From the NCBI GenBank assembly GCA_015057455.1, contig SVEH01000010.1, positions 1 to 64,000 of the forward strand: a stretch of DNA of 64,000 bases, in the 5' to 3' direction. The notes under the pieces are model-generated. The model made no database searches. It saw only the letters and a list, made by a program, of their open reading frames with translations, and was not told the DNA's origin. Both the position numbers and the translations under genes were made by a program. Within the stretch, counting starts at the first letter, position 1; each line of letters begins with the position of its first letter. The DNA comes from Lachnospiraceae bacterium. GTDB taxonomy: Bacteria; Bacillota; Clostridia; Lachnospirales; Lachnospiraceae. This document shows, piece after piece, positions 55,889 to 64,000 of this stretch.

Positions 55889-55933
55889 ATACCCTTCTCA
55901 CTTTCTATAAATTGTTATAAGCGAAACATCACT

Positions 55934-56014
55934 CGAACAAGTTTTCGCTATCCACATTTATAGTTATAACACATCGAACAAACATTTGCAATACCTTTTC
56001 CGAAAATTTGTTCT
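55934..56014. promoter_or_regulatory. Cluster of LexA-like (SOS) boxes upstream of recN
   Basis: Three sites resemble the Gram-positive SOS box CGAAC-N4-GTTCG: 55934-55947 (CGAACAAGTTTTCG, one mismatch), 55975-55988 (CGAACAAACATTTG, weaker) and 56001-56014 (CGAAAATTTGTTCT). The middle one overlaps the -35 and spacer of the recN promoter. RecN is a standard member of the SOS regulon. Confidence 0.65.
55963..55991 (-). promoter_or_regulatory. recN promoter
   Basis: On the minus strand, TTGCAA (55986-55991), a 17-base spacer ending in TGT, then TATAAC (55963-55968), about 75 bases before the ATG. Confidence 0.65.
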
Positions 56015-56050
56015 GTTTTTTAATACAAACTCTAATTTGTAGGTTTCTTG

Positions 56051-56075
56051 TGCCCCTGTTGTTCCGACAGGGGCA
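56051..56075. terminator. Hairpin upstream of recN
   Basis: TGCCCCTGT, 7-base loop, ACAGGGGCA: a 9-bp GC-rich stem in the gene-free stretch. No proper U-tract is present on either strand, so its role is unclear. A second hairpin, AATTTGAGC-TATC-GCTCAAATT-type, follows at 56103-56124 and also occurs, inverted, at 50124-50145. Confidence 0.45.
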
Positions 56076-56099
56076 TGGTTGTGGTATTTAAGTTTCTTT

Positions 56100-56715
56100 A
56101 TAATTTGAGCTATCGCTCAAATTAGGGATCATAGGCTCCGCACGAGTTTTAGTTTACAGTTCTAGTGACGCAATAATACGGGTTCGAATATATATGTTTA
56201 ATGGACGTTCTCACTTGACTTTGCACCTAGTAGTACTAAGTTCTTTCTGCGCTGTCGCTTGAAATCACTAAGTGCTAAGGTGCGCAGACACCATTTAACA
56301 TATATATTCGAGCCCCTTTATTATTTGCTGTGTACTAAAGCATATAGATATAATTATTCTTTGTTTTATAAATCTACCCATGAGAGCCAAAACAGTAATT
56401 ATGGTAAGAATATAACAAAAAAAGGAATATCTTATAAAAGCTATAATACTCATAAGCAAGGGTTAAAATTTAAGAGGAATATAGTATATTTTTCGGGGTT
56501 TGCAAACCGTCGGCGTTTAGTGAATACGAGCATAAATTATGCGAAGTATGAACTTAACGACCGTTACGCTTTGCAACGGAGCGCAAGCGGTGAGAAAAAT
56601 ATATTATATTCTCTTAAATTTGGAACTAACATAAAAGTCTAAAACTTTTGCGAAGCTCAAAATTAATTAGGCCTCTGTCAGAATGACAGAGGCCATAGAG
56701 CTCGATAAATTATAG
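56100..56715. repeat. Structured repeat element, copy 2 (candidate noncoding RNA or mobile element)
   Basis: A gene-poor stretch of about 600 bases with dense secondary structure. A long imperfect palindrome spans about 56167-56336; its outer arms CGAATATATATGTTTAATGG and CCATTTAACATATATATTCG differ at one position. The part from 56564 is a direct repeat of 1-180. The GC-richer core (56495-56600) contains a hairpin with GCTTTGC/GCGCAAGC. A plus-strand frame (56259-56642) has no ATG, starts at TTG inside the palindrome and is therefore doubtful as a gene. However, its end reads in the same frame in copy 1 (KFGTNIKV versus KFGTRIKV, then stop). Structured RNA and relic mobile element are both open. 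Confidence 0.6.
56670..56694 (-). terminator. Hairpin terminator after the Asp-rich lipoprotein gene (inside repeat copy 2)
   Basis: The same 11-bp palindrome as at 135-159, with the tail TAATTAATTTTGAG on the minus strand. It lies about 40 bases after the stop at 56736. Confidence 0.6.
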
Positions 56716-56735
56716 GTTGTTTAAGTTTGAACTTA

Positions 56736-57149
56736 CTATGGATTTGTTACAGAATTATTTGTATCACTTTTACCATCATCTTTAACATTATTGTCAGTAG
56801 CATCACCAACCATATCATCAACGCCATCTGTTACGTCGTCAACAACATCATCTACTCCATTTGCAGCGTCATCAATAGCATCAGTAACGCCATTAGCCGC
56901 ATCATCTACAACATTGCCATTGTCATCAATTGTACCGTCATTAGAATCATCTCTGTTAACATTTGCATCATCAGTCACATCACCATCATGATTATCATCA
57001 GTTATACCATTATCATCTTTAGTATTAGCATCATCTGTTGCTTTTTCATTTGTATTATCATTTCTTGCAGTTTCATTGCTGCTACCACAACCTGTCATAC
57101 AAGCGCATAAAAGCACTGCCATTAAAAAAATAAAAATACTCTTTTTCAT
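56736..57149 (-). CDS. Asp/Asn-rich low-complexity lipoprotein
   Basis: 137 residues. A lipoprotein signal peptide ends at Cys21 (MTGC). The mature part is almost only Asp, Asn, Val, Gly, Ala and Thr, first irregular (NDNTNEK, DDNGITDDNHD) and then in a roughly 7-residue rhythm (DAANGVTD, DAANGVDD, VTDGVDD). No domain is recognised. The high negative charge would suit metal or polymer binding outside the membrane, but that is only inference. AGGAGG lies upstream of the ATG. Confidence 0.75.
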   Translation of the reverse strand: MKKSIFIFLMAVLLCACMTGCGSSNETARNDNTNEKATDDANTKDDNGITDDNHDGDVTDDANVNRDDSNDGTIDDNGNVVDDAANGVTDAIDDAANGVDDVVDDVTDGVDDMVGDATDNNVKDDGKSDTNNSVTNP

Positions 57150-57304
57150 ATAATCCTCCTATACATGTTATCTAAAACATAACACTAAAATAAAAATTAC
57201 TATATACATATTGTTTTCATTTTTTATTATTTCATACACAAAAAAATTTCATTTTTTAAAACATAAAAATCCCTCAAAAAAATCTTAAGAAAGAATAAAC
57301 CCTA

Positions 57305-57333
57305 TTTACAGTCATATATAAACTACTTATACT
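57305..57333 (+). promoter_or_regulatory. Promoter of the VanZ-RDD gene
   Basis: TTTACA (57305-57310), a 17-base spacer, TATACT (57328-57333); five of six matches in each. About 30 bases before the ATG at 57363, which has GGGGAG upstream. Confidence 0.75.
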
Positions 57334-57362
57334 AATGGTAGAAAAAATTCGGGGAGTATATT

Positions 57363-58568
57363 ATGAGTTATATAGAAATTATATCTACGGCAGTTGCTAT
57401 CTGCCCAATAATAGCATTTATCTTATCTGGAATATATTTTATACTACAATATAAAAAATATGGTTCTGTATCATTTTTCAGAACATTTATATTATATACA
57501 TTTTTGTTATACTGTATATGCGCTTACTTTTTAGTAATTCTTCCTCTTCCTAATAGAGAAGAAGTTGCTAGACGTACAGGTCCAACTACTCAATTAATTC
57601 CTTTTAATGTAATAAAAGTATTTGTAGAAGATTCGGGTTTTACACTTACAAAACCTTCTACATATTTAACCGCACTTACCTCACATGAATTTTTACAACC
57701 TACTTTTAATTTTCTATTATTGTTACCACTAGGATTTTATTTAAGATATTATTTTAAGCTTAAAGCAAAAAAAGCATCCAAAATTGCTTTATTAACTACT
57801 ATATTTTTCGAATTAACACAATTTAGTGGTTTATATGGTATTTATTCTAGACCTTATAGATTATTAGATGTTGATGATTTAATGCTTAATTATAGCGGTT
57901 GTATGTTAGGTTTCTTAATTGCACCTATATTTGTTGCCGCATTGCCTACAAGAGAAGAAATTGATAACAAAGCATATAAACATGGTGCACATATTACACT
58001 TATGCGTAGAGCCTTCGCTAATTTTATTGATATATTAATAACTGCATTGGTATATAGCATATGCCTTTTATTTGTATATGCAGTATATCATATATCATTC
58101 TTAAATGAACTTGCTACCTTTAAACAATTTGAGCATCAATTACCTTATATACTTGCTATAGGTTATATTATAATAAATGTTTTATATCATATTATCTTTA
58201 TATTAGCTATAGGTGGTAGCACTCCTGGAAAATACATTTTAGGAATAAGAATTATAGATAAACGTGAAAAAAAATTATCAAAATTTAGAATTTTAATTAG
58301 ATATATATTATACCTATCTTTAACATATGCTATTCCTTTAAGCATAATATATATCTATTATAAATATTTACTTAATAATCTTATAGCTGCAATAGTTATG
58401 GGCATAATTCTTGCCCTTACTTTAGTATACACAATTATTCGTGTAATTGTTGGTATCTTTTCAAATAAATATACCTATTTTTCATATGAACTTCTAACAC
58501 GAACTAAGCTTTCAACAGTAATAAAAGATGATAATTCATCTTCCATACTTCAAAATCAATCATACTAA
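57363..58568 (+). CDS. VanZ-like / RDD fusion membrane protein
   Basis: 401 residues, about nine hydrophobic helices. The N-terminal half (about 1-195) resembles VanZ-like proteins: LLPLPNREEV..., QLIPFNVIKV, NFLLLLPLGFYLRYYF, FFELTQFSGLYGI and RLLDVDDLMLNYSG. VanZ gives low-level teicoplanin resistance in enterococci, though most relatives have no proven role. The C-terminal half (about 215-390) is an RDD domain (RRAFANFIDILI, GGSTPGKYILGIRI), a module of unknown, perhaps transport-related, function. It is convergent with lepB, the two stops overlapping by four bases. Confidence 0.88.
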   Translation: MSYIEIISTAVAICPIIAFILSGIYFILQYKKYGSVSFFRTFILYTFLLYCICAYFLVILPLPNREEVARRTGPTTQLIPFNVIKVFVEDSGFTLTKPSTYLTALTSHEFLQPTFNFLLLLPLGFYLRYYFKLKAKKASKIALLTTIFFELTQFSGLYGIYSRPYRLLDVDDLMLNYSGCMLGFLIAPIFVAALPTREEIDNKAYKHGAHITLMRRAFANFIDILITALVYSICLLFVYAVYHISFLNELATFKQFEHQLPYILAIGYIIINVLYHIIFILAIGGSTPGKYILGIRIIDKREKKLSKFRILIRYILYLSLTYAIPLSIIYIYYKYLLNNLIAAIVMGIILALTLVYTIIRVIVGIFSNKYTYFSYELLTRTKLSTVIKDDNSSSILQNQSY

Positions 58569-59143
58569 TTTATTGCTCCTACATCATTAAAAGGATAAAT
58601 TTTGCATAAAGCTTTTCCCACAATAGAGTCGTATGTTAGTAGTCCAATTTCCTTTTCACGACTATCTTTACTTACTTCTCTATTGTCTCCCAACACAAAA
58701 TAATCGTTACTTCCAAGTAAAATTGTATCCTTTGCTAATTTTCCATCTGTAAAATTATTATATCCATATGGATCATTTAACTTCTCACCATTAATATATA
58801 TTGTACTATTTTCAATCTTCACTGTTTCCCCTGGTAAACCTATAACACGTTTAATATAAAATAAATCTTTATCCTCTGGATAAGGTTGAAATACGATAAT
58901 ATCATATCTATTTATCTTTTTAAATTTATATGATACTTTTTCTATAAGCAAATGTTGCTTATTATGTAAAGTAGGCTCCATAGATGCGCCTGATACTCTA
59001 ACATGTTGTACTAAAAATGTTCTCACCAATAGTATTATACACACTGATATTGCTATATAAATAATCATCTCTATAGTATATTTTTTCAATGTTGTAAATA
59101 TAGCCTGCTTATCTTTTGTTTCTAATACTTCAACTTTCTCCAT
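58565..59143 (-). CDS. lepB: Signal peptidase I
   Basis: Cleaves signal peptides from exported proteins at the outer membrane face. 192 residues from the ATG at 59143 (MEKVEV), chosen because GGAGGAG lies four to five bases upstream; the longer frame to 59218 has none. One helix (about 24-44) is followed by the catalytic Ser54 in SGASMEPT and Lys98 in YIKRVIGLPGE. LGDNREVSKDSRE is the conserved C-terminal box, with GDNR-x-SxDSR spacing. The gene must serve the many secreted proteins of this organism, though further type I peptidases are usual. Confidence 0.95.
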   Translation of the reverse strand: MEKVEVLETKDKQAIFTTLKKYTIEMIIYIAISVCIILLVRTFLVQHVRVSGASMEPTLHNKQHLLIEKVSYKFKKINRYDIIVFQPYPEDKDLFYIKRVIGLPGETVKIENSTIYINGEKLNDPYGYNNFTDGKLAKDTILLGSNDYFVLGDNREVSKDSREKEIGLLTYDSIVGKALCKIYPFNDVGAIN

Positions 59144-59284
59144 ATTACTCCTCCTATACATCCCATCTAAATCAAAAATATATATAGTTCTCAATTGTAC
59201 TTTACTCAAAAAGTACAAGCTACCTTGATATATAAACTATTTCACCATAAAAAGCTTCACACAAATATTTTTTGAAAAAAGTAC

Positions 59285-59333
59285 AAAAAAAAATGCTTAA
59301 TAATAATTATTGACTAATTACTATTAAACATTT
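59285..59333 (-). terminator. Terminator of the yicC-gmk-rpoZ unit
   Basis: AAATGTTTAATAGTAATTA pairs with TAATTATTATTAAGCATTT (one or two mismatches), followed on the minus strand by a run of Ts. It lies eight bases after the rpoZ stop. Confidence 0.85.
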
Positions 59334-59340
59334 CGTCATT

Positions 59341-59574
59341 TTATTCTTCGTCGTTAACAATTTTAACTTTTGAATTATATAATTCTTCAACAGCTATTGA
59401 TAATGGCTTATTACATTTTGCCTTTACTAATGGTTCTCTACCATCTATAAGTTGTCTAGCTCTTTTTGCTGTTGCTAAAACAATCGAATATCTACTATTA
59501 ACTACAGGTTGCTCTCCTGGCTCTACCTCACTATTTACTACTGTCATTAAATCTGTATATGATGGATGTAACAT
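59341..59574 (-). CDS. rpoZ: RNA polymerase omega subunit
   Basis: 77 residues from the ATG at 59574 (MLHPSYTDL), with AAAGGAG nine bases upstream; the frame to 59592 starts at TTG inside that site. Omega helps assemble RNA polymerase around beta-prime. Recognisable are the Tyr/Ser-Ile-Val segment SRYSIVLATAKRARQL and KPLSIAVEELYN. It follows gmk directly, the standard order. Confidence 0.93.
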   Translation of the reverse strand: MLHPSYTDLMTVVNSEVEPGEQPVVNSRYSIVLATAKRARQLIDGREPLVKAKCNKPLSIAVEELYNSKVKIVNDEE

Positions 59575-59592
59575 AATATTGTCTCCTTTCAA

Positions 59593-60222
59593 TTATTCAT
59601 TATCATCATTATATTGTTCTATAAAATTCGCAATAAACTCTGCATGTTTATGACGAAGTTTCATCTCATTCATAACAATGTTGTGAATCTCATCTGCTGC
59701 CTCTTCCACGTCATTATTCACTATAACATTATTATATTGTTCTATGTATCCAGTTTCTTTTACAGCTCTATTAAGTCTCTTCCTTATAGTCTCCATATCT
59801 TCTGTTCCACGATTAACTAGTCTTTCTTTCAATGTAGTGTAATCTGGTGGAGTAACAAATAACAACAATGCATCTTTAAATTTCTTACGAACTTCTAATG
59901 CTCCTTGCATCTCAATCTCTAATATTATATTGCTACCTTTTGCTAATTCTTCTTCTATGTATGCTTTTGGCGTACCATAATAATTACCTACATATTCAGC
60001 CCACTCAACAAATCCATCTTCTTTCATTCTTGCAATAAACTCTTCCTTTGTTAAGAAGAAATATTCCTTACCATGAGTTTCTCCTTCTCTTGGTTTTCTT
60101 GTTGTTGCTGAAATTGATAATTTATATTGATCTGGATATTTCTCTAGCATTCTTTTAACTATAGTTCCTTTTCCTGCTCCTGAAAAACCAGACATAACCA
60201 TTAATATACCTTTGTGTTGCAT
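59593..60222 (-). CDS. gmk: Guanylate kinase
   Basis: Phosphorylates GMP to GDP with ATP. 209 residues. The P-loop is SGFSGAGKGT (about 11-20). The GMP-binding part has SATTRKPREGE, the Tyr and Glu of GKEYFF, and GNYYGTP. ILEIEMQGA and RLVNRGTE complete the family signature. It lies between yicC and rpoZ. The remA gene that is often found between yicC and gmk is absent: only 36 bases separate the two genes. Confidence 0.97.
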   Translation of the reverse strand: MQHKGILMVMSGFSGAGKGTIVKRMLEKYPDQYKLSISATTRKPREGETHGKEYFFLTKEEFIARMKEDGFVEWAEYVGNYYGTPKAYIEEELAKGSNIILEIEMQGALEVRKKFKDALLLFVTPPDYTTLKERLVNRGTEDMETIRKRLNRAVKETGYIEQYNNVIVNNDVEEAADEIHNIVMNEMKLRHKHAEFIANFIEQYNDDNE

Positions 60223-60258
60223 ATAATCATCCTCGTTATTCTGTATATTTTACCTAAA

Positions 60259-61137
60259 CTATTCAATATTCTGAATCTGCTCTCTAATCTTTTCTATCTC
60301 TGTCTTAAGATCTATTGCAATATTAGATATCTCAATATCATCTGACTTTGATAAAATTGTGTTTGCTTCTCTATTCATTTCTTGAGAAATAAAATCAAGT
60401 TTTCTACCAATACTTTCATTCAAATCTAAAGTCTTTCTCATAGAATCAACATGACTCTTAAGTCGTACTGTTTCTTCATCTACACATATTTTATCGGCAT
60501 ACATTGTGATTTCTGTTGCTAAAACAGCCTCATCAACTTTCGTATCTTCTAAAATTTCTTGAACTTTTGCATATAACTTTTCTCTATAAGTATCAACAAC
60601 AAGCGGTGATTTCTCCTCTATTAATGTTGTATTATTATATACAAAATCAAGTTTCTCTAAGATATCTTTCTTTAGATTAGCACCTTCTGCTTCTCTTGTC
60701 TTAGTTATATTCTTGCAACACTCTTCCACTGCACCAAGAACAAAATCAACTAATGCATCTTCATCTAATGACTGTTCTTCTAATGTTAACACCTCTGGAT
60801 ATCTAGACACATTATAATTAGTCACTTCATTCTTAACTCCAAATTCTTCGGAAATTAAATTAAGATATTTTAAATATTCTGCTGCCATTTCTTTATTGTA
60901 TTTAACTGCTGCACTTCCTTTTGTGTAATCTTCATATGTTATAAACACATCTATCTTACCTCTTGAAAGTGTTTTCTTAATTGTATTCCTTACTGTTGCC
61001 TCTAAGAAATTAAGTTTCTTAGGTAATCTAATAGATATATCACAATATCTATGATTAACAGATTTCATCTCTATTGTAATTTTTCTTTCTTCTGTTACGA
61101 CTTCGCATCTACCAAAGCCTGTCATACTTTTTATCAT
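60259..61137 (-). CDS. yicC: YicC family endoribonuclease
   Basis: 292 residues. The start MIKSMTGFGR and the segments MKSVNHRYCDISIRLP, RGKIDVFI, EGANLKKDI and the C-terminal FISQEMNREANTILSKS are diagnostic of the family. Members have been shown to act as endoribonucleases in E. coli (RNA decay). It heads the yicC-gmk-rpoZ group. A TATAAT (61156-61161) lies about 20 bases upstream of the ATG. Confidence 0.93.
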   Translation of the reverse strand: MIKSMTGFGRCEVVTEERKITIEMKSVNHRYCDISIRLPKKLNFLEATVRNTIKKTLSRGKIDVFITYEDYTKGSAAVKYNKEMAAEYLKYLNLISEEFGVKNEVTNYNVSRYPEVLTLEEQSLDEDALVDFVLGAVEECCKNITKTREAEGANLKKDILEKLDFVYNNTTLIEEKSPLVVDTYREKLYAKVQEILEDTKVDEAVLATEITMYADKICVDEETVRLKSHVDSMRKTLDLNESIGRKLDFISQEMNREANTILSKSDDIEISNIAIDLKTEIEKIREQIQNIE

Positions 61138-61199
61138 TGCTTCAACTCATCTCTTATTATATTTCAAATCCACATTACAGTTTAACAGAATTCCCCATA

Positions 61200-61850
61200 T
61201 TAGTCAATTATTTTAATAGTCTTAATCACAGGTTGATTTTCTGGTTGTACTGTACCATTACCGTCAATAGGCTGAACTTTCTTACATATAGCATCAACTA
61301 TTTCCATTCCTTCTGTAACATGTCCAAATGCAGCATAATCAGCATTTAAAGACAATGCATCTTCATGACAAATAAAAAACTGTGAACTTGCGCTATTATT
61401 ATTAGCTGACCTTGCCATTGAAAGGGCACCCCTTTTATGTGATAATTGATTATCTACACCATTGTTTATAAACTCTCCTATAATATTATTATCTGAGCCT
61501 CCTGTACCATCTCCATTTGGATCTCCGCCTTGAATAACAAAGCCAGATATAATTCTATGAAATGTCAATCCATCATAGAATTTTTCTTTTGCTAAATTAA
61601 CAAAATTAGTAACAGACACTGGTGCACTATCAGCATCTAATTCAACTTCTATCACACCATAATCAATTATCTCTATTTCGGCATGATGTTTACCTGACAA
61701 TAAATTCTCAATAGTATCTTTTGTTAAATAATCAACATCTGCCTCTTTTCTTGAATCATCTGCACCCTTATCCTTGCTAGTCGTTTTTGCACATCCTACC
61801 ATTAAAATAATACTCATTACACATAAAAACATTATACTAATTTTCTTCAT
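61200..61850 (-). CDS. Cyclophilin-type peptidyl-prolyl isomerase lipoprotein
   Basis: 216 residues. A lipoprotein signal with Cys20 (LMVGC) puts it on the outer face of the membrane. The domain (about 60-216) is a bacterial cyclophilin: FHRIISGFVIQGGDPNGDGTGG, GALSMARSANNNSASSQFFI and YAAFGHVTEGMEIVD, with catalytic Arg, Phe and Gln positions present. It probably helps folding of exported proteins. Its first codons overlap the end of the GGDEF gene by 14 bases, so the two are co-translated. Confidence 0.94.
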   Translation of the reverse strand: MKKISIMFLCVMSIILMVGCAKTTSKDKGADDSRKEADVDYLTKDTIENLLSGKHHAEIEIIDYGVIEVELDADSAPVSVTNFVNLAKEKFYDGLTFHRIISGFVIQGGDPNGDGTGGSDNNIIGEFINNGVDNQLSHKRGALSMARSANNNSASSQFFICHEDALSLNADYAAFGHVTEGMEIVDAICKKVQPIDGNGTVQPENQPVIKTIKIID

Positions 61851-64000
61851 TATCAGTCGCTTCCTTCCACACTTTATAGTTATGTTTCGTTGTATTTTTC
61901 ACAGAATATAACGCTTCATCTGCACGATCTAATGCTTGTTCTATAGCCTTATCTGTATTAGACACAAAACTTGCAATTCCTATACAACATGATAATCGTT
62001 TTTCTTCTGGAATTTCTATTTTTTTATTTAATCTTTTCTCTATATTACTTGCAAATCCATCCTCAATTTGCTCATAGATATTCTTTGCTACTTGTTCGGC
62101 ATAATCTTCATCTTTACCATTGAATATAAGTAAAAATTCATCTCCACCGTATCGTATAGCAATTCCATTATCGCTAGCACATTCTTGTAGTATATTAGCA
62201 AATAAAACTAACACTAAATCTCCTATTTCGTGGCCTACTGTATCATTGTAATATTTGAAATTATCTAAATCAATATACATAACAACATTTTTCAAATTAT
62301 CATCTACATCCATATTCTTTACACTTGTCATAAAACCTTGTCTATTAAGCAAACCAGTAAGCAAGTCTGTAGATGCCATTTCCTCAAGTGCCTTGTTCAT
62401 TCTTTCTATTTCTTCATGTGTTCTAAGTCTCTCTATTGTATCTATAAATTGACCAAATACATATTTTAGAATCAAGAAATTATTCTGATTAATTACTTTT
62501 TTATTAGAATAAACCGTCCTATGCATAAGTAGTAGTCCTATAAATATAGCATCTACTTTATCATTATCCATAATTGGAATACCCACCATAGTAAATACAT
62601 TAGACTCACCGAACACTCGTAAAACTTCCTCATAATCTCCAAAGCTTTTTTCTGTTCTATGAGTAACAAATGCACTTCTATTCTTATCAAAATATTCACT
62701 TATAACAGAAACTTCTTGTCCAGATAAATATCTATCATCATCTGAATATATTAATTTCATCTCACCATCAGTTGCTTTTAAATAATACACACTATCAAAA
62801 CTAAAGTTGTTTTGCAATGTCTTCATAGAACTAACAACTACTTCCTCAATACTAGAACTTTCTTTGTCTAATCTATCTTGCCATTGAGATATAAAATTAA
62901 TATCATTTAATCTATTCTTTAATTGTTTCTCTACAGCATAATCTGAAGATTTCTCTAATATATCTTTTATAGTAATTCCATTTAAAGTAAAATTAATCTT
63001 CTTAATAGCAATCTCTTTGCCTGTAAGTTCATCCTGAAGCATATTTTGACGCTCGTAATATCCATTTTGATTACAATAATATATACCTTCATTTAAAATT
63101 TCTCTTGCTATTTCATCTTGGTTCAATTCCTTAAATAATCTTCCCAATTCTAATATAAGTAATGGATATATATATACTTTAAATGAATCAGTATGTATTG
63201 CTATATGTAATGCATTCTCAAATGCTTCTTTTGATACGTCAAATTCGCCATTCTTCTTTGTAATAAGTCCTTTTATAAAGAAATATAAAACCAACTCTCC
63301 AGACCAATAATCAACTACCTCACTATCATCTAAGCTATCCAATAAATACTTAACGATACATTCCATTTTAGAAAAATACACATAACAGTTATAATCTGAA
63401 CCTAAATAATAGTAACATAACGCTGCCATACCAAATAATTTTGTATCTTTACATATTCTATAACCATTTATCTCTAAATCTTCAGCTATTTTTATAGCTG
63501 CTAAAACATAATCCAAACCTTTCTTATAATCTCCAGCTTGAATACAGTTAAGTGACATATTATATAACGTCTCTCCCATAAACTCTATATTGTCTGTTTC
63601 ATAAAAAATATTAAGAGATTCATTATAATATTTGTCTGCTTGTACATATTTTTCAACAATTGAACAGTTATATCCTATACCGTTATACATACTAGCAATC
63701 TGTACTTTATCGTTGTTCTTAGCCAATATCTTAATACACTCTTTATATATTTGTTCAATAAATTTAAAGTTATTAAGTCCTCGGAACAACTCTATATTAT
63801 TCATATATGCTACAATAAGAATGGAATCATTGCCTAATTCATATCCTAGGTCCATACCTCTCTTTAGATACTCTGGAGTATATAATGCTTCATACACTTC
63901 TGGAATATCCTGCCCTGTCTTATTGTTCTTGTCAACACCATACACATACATATGTGCCAACACGTTCTTATAACCATAATACTCTAACTTCTCTAGAAAC
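61837..64000 (-). CDS. TPR-GAF-like-GGDEF diguanylate cyclase (start outside window)
   Basis: At least 720 residues; the frame is open to the window edge, so the true start is beyond it and the GTG at 63963 should not be taken as the start. The N-terminal half consists of TPR-like helical pairs (IASMYNGIGYNCSIVEKYVQADKYYNESL, for example, as two helices). A GAF-like region follows in the middle. The C-terminal GGDEF domain has DLLTGLLNRQGF, YIDLDNFKYYND and IRYGGDEF, so it should make c-di-GMP. No membrane helix and no RxxD site upstream of GGDEF is seen. It is translationally coupled to a cyclophilin lipoprotein. Confidence 0.9.
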   Translation of the reverse strand, partial: FLEKLEYYGYKNVLAHMYVYGVDKNNKTGQDIPEVYEALYTPEYLKRGMDLGYELGNDSILIVAYMNNIELFRGLNNFKFIEQIYKECIKILAKNNDKVQIASMYNGIGYNCSIVEKYVQADKYYNESLNIFYETDNIEFMGETLYNMSLNCIQAGDYKKGLDYVLAAIKIAEDLEINGYRICKDTKLFGMAALCYYYLGSDYNCYVYFSKMECIVKYLLDSLDDSEVVDYWSGELVLYFFIKGLITKKNGEFDVSKEAFENALHIAIHTDSFKVYIYPLLILELGRLFKELNQDEIAREILNEGIYYCNQNGYYERQNMLQDELTGKEIAIKKINFTLNGITIKDILEKSSDYAVEKQLKNRLNDINFISQWQDRLDKESSSIEEVVVSSMKTLQNNFSFDSVYYLKATDGEMKLIYSDDDRYLSGQEVSVISEYFDKNRSAFVTHRTEKSFGDYEEVLRVFGESNVFTMVGIPIMDNDKVDAIFIGLLLMHRTVYSNKKVINQNNFLILKYVFGQFIDTIERLRTHEEIERMNKALEEMASTDLLTGLLNRQGFMTSVKNMDVDDNLKNVVMYIDLDNFKYYNDTVGHEIGDLVLVLFANILQECASDNGIAIRYGGDEFLLIFNGKDEDYAEQVAKNIYEQIEDGFASNIEKRLNKKIEIPEEKRLSCCIGIASFVSNTDKAIEQALDRADEALYSVKNTTKHNYKVWKEATDNEEN

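Noticed and set aside
56259-56642. 127-codon plus-strand frame in the structured repeat
   Set aside because: No ATG; the TTG start is inside a palindrome. Kept only as a note in the repeat entry because its end is conserved in frame in the other copy.
1-64000. tRNA, rRNA, prophage, integrase or transposase genes
   Set aside because: None seen on either strand by eye. A tRNA scan would be needed to exclude a tRNA fully.

Overview
The window is strongly AT-rich DNA from a spore-forming, Gram-positive anaerobe of the Clostridia. The best fit is a Lachnospiraceae-like gut or rumen organism. The support is spo0A, spoIVB and recN in the Firmicute order, yicC-gmk-rpoZ, the one-cluster shikimate pathway with a fused aroE-aroK, strong AGGAGG-type ribosome binding sites, and many large secreted or sortase-anchored proteins. 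The species cannot be read from the sequence alone. Nearly every gene is on the minus strand; only a diguanylate cyclase (40820-42550) and a VanZ-RDD membrane protein (57363-58568) are on the plus strand.

Layout, left to right. 1-180: end of an interspersed repeat whose second copy lies at 56564-56715. 192-2336: rnr (RNase R). 2656-9541: a very large DUF6273-type surface protein and a thioester-domain adhesin with a cysteine-rich stalk, sitting between rnr and secG. 9840-18700: secG, then the complete aromatic pathway read as aroF, tyrA, aroB, aroA, aroC, pheA, aroE-aroK, aroQ. 18855-25819: a second giant DUF6273 protein (full-length paralogue of the first) and a secreted papain-like protease. 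26087-27631: gpmI. 27798-33406: a small membrane protein, a secreted beta-helix protein, a double GerMN-domain protein and a membrane-tethered C39-like peptidase. 33510-42550: a nucleotide-signalling island with a FecR/LRR surface protein, a cyclic-nucleotide-binding DUF2225 protein, a TIM-barrel isomerase, a CHASE2 adenylate cyclase and a divergent GGDEF protein. 42712-46102: tpiA, pgk, gap. 46637-49903: a VWA surface protein and glgA. 50155-55888: spo0A, TraX, DUF4230, spoIVB, recN. 55889-56735: a gene-poor, highly structured stretch with LexA-like boxes and the long repeat. 56736-64000: Asp-rich lipoprotein, VanZ-RDD, lepB, rpoZ, gmk, yicC, a cyclophilin lipoprotein and a TPR-GGDEF protein cut by the window edge.

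How the genes fit together. Housekeeping operons that are usually compact in Firmicutes (secG-rnr; gap-pgk-tpiA-gpmI) are split here by blocks of surface and signalling genes. The most notable system is the cAMP island. A CHASE2 adenylate cyclase with all class III catalytic residues is in one operon with a protein carrying a canonical cyclic-nucleotide phosphate-binding cassette. Next to it is a FecR/zinc-ribbon-repeat/EF-hand/LRR surface protein. The cyclase operon and the FecR gene have near-matching promoters of flagellar sigma-28/sigma-D type (TAAT-N16-GTCGATAA) with shared flanking sequence. Other regulatory points worth attention are an intrinsic terminator whose 3' arm is the spoIVB ribosome binding site, LexA-like boxes at recN, a 0A box at spo0A, and several families of repeated hairpins between genes.
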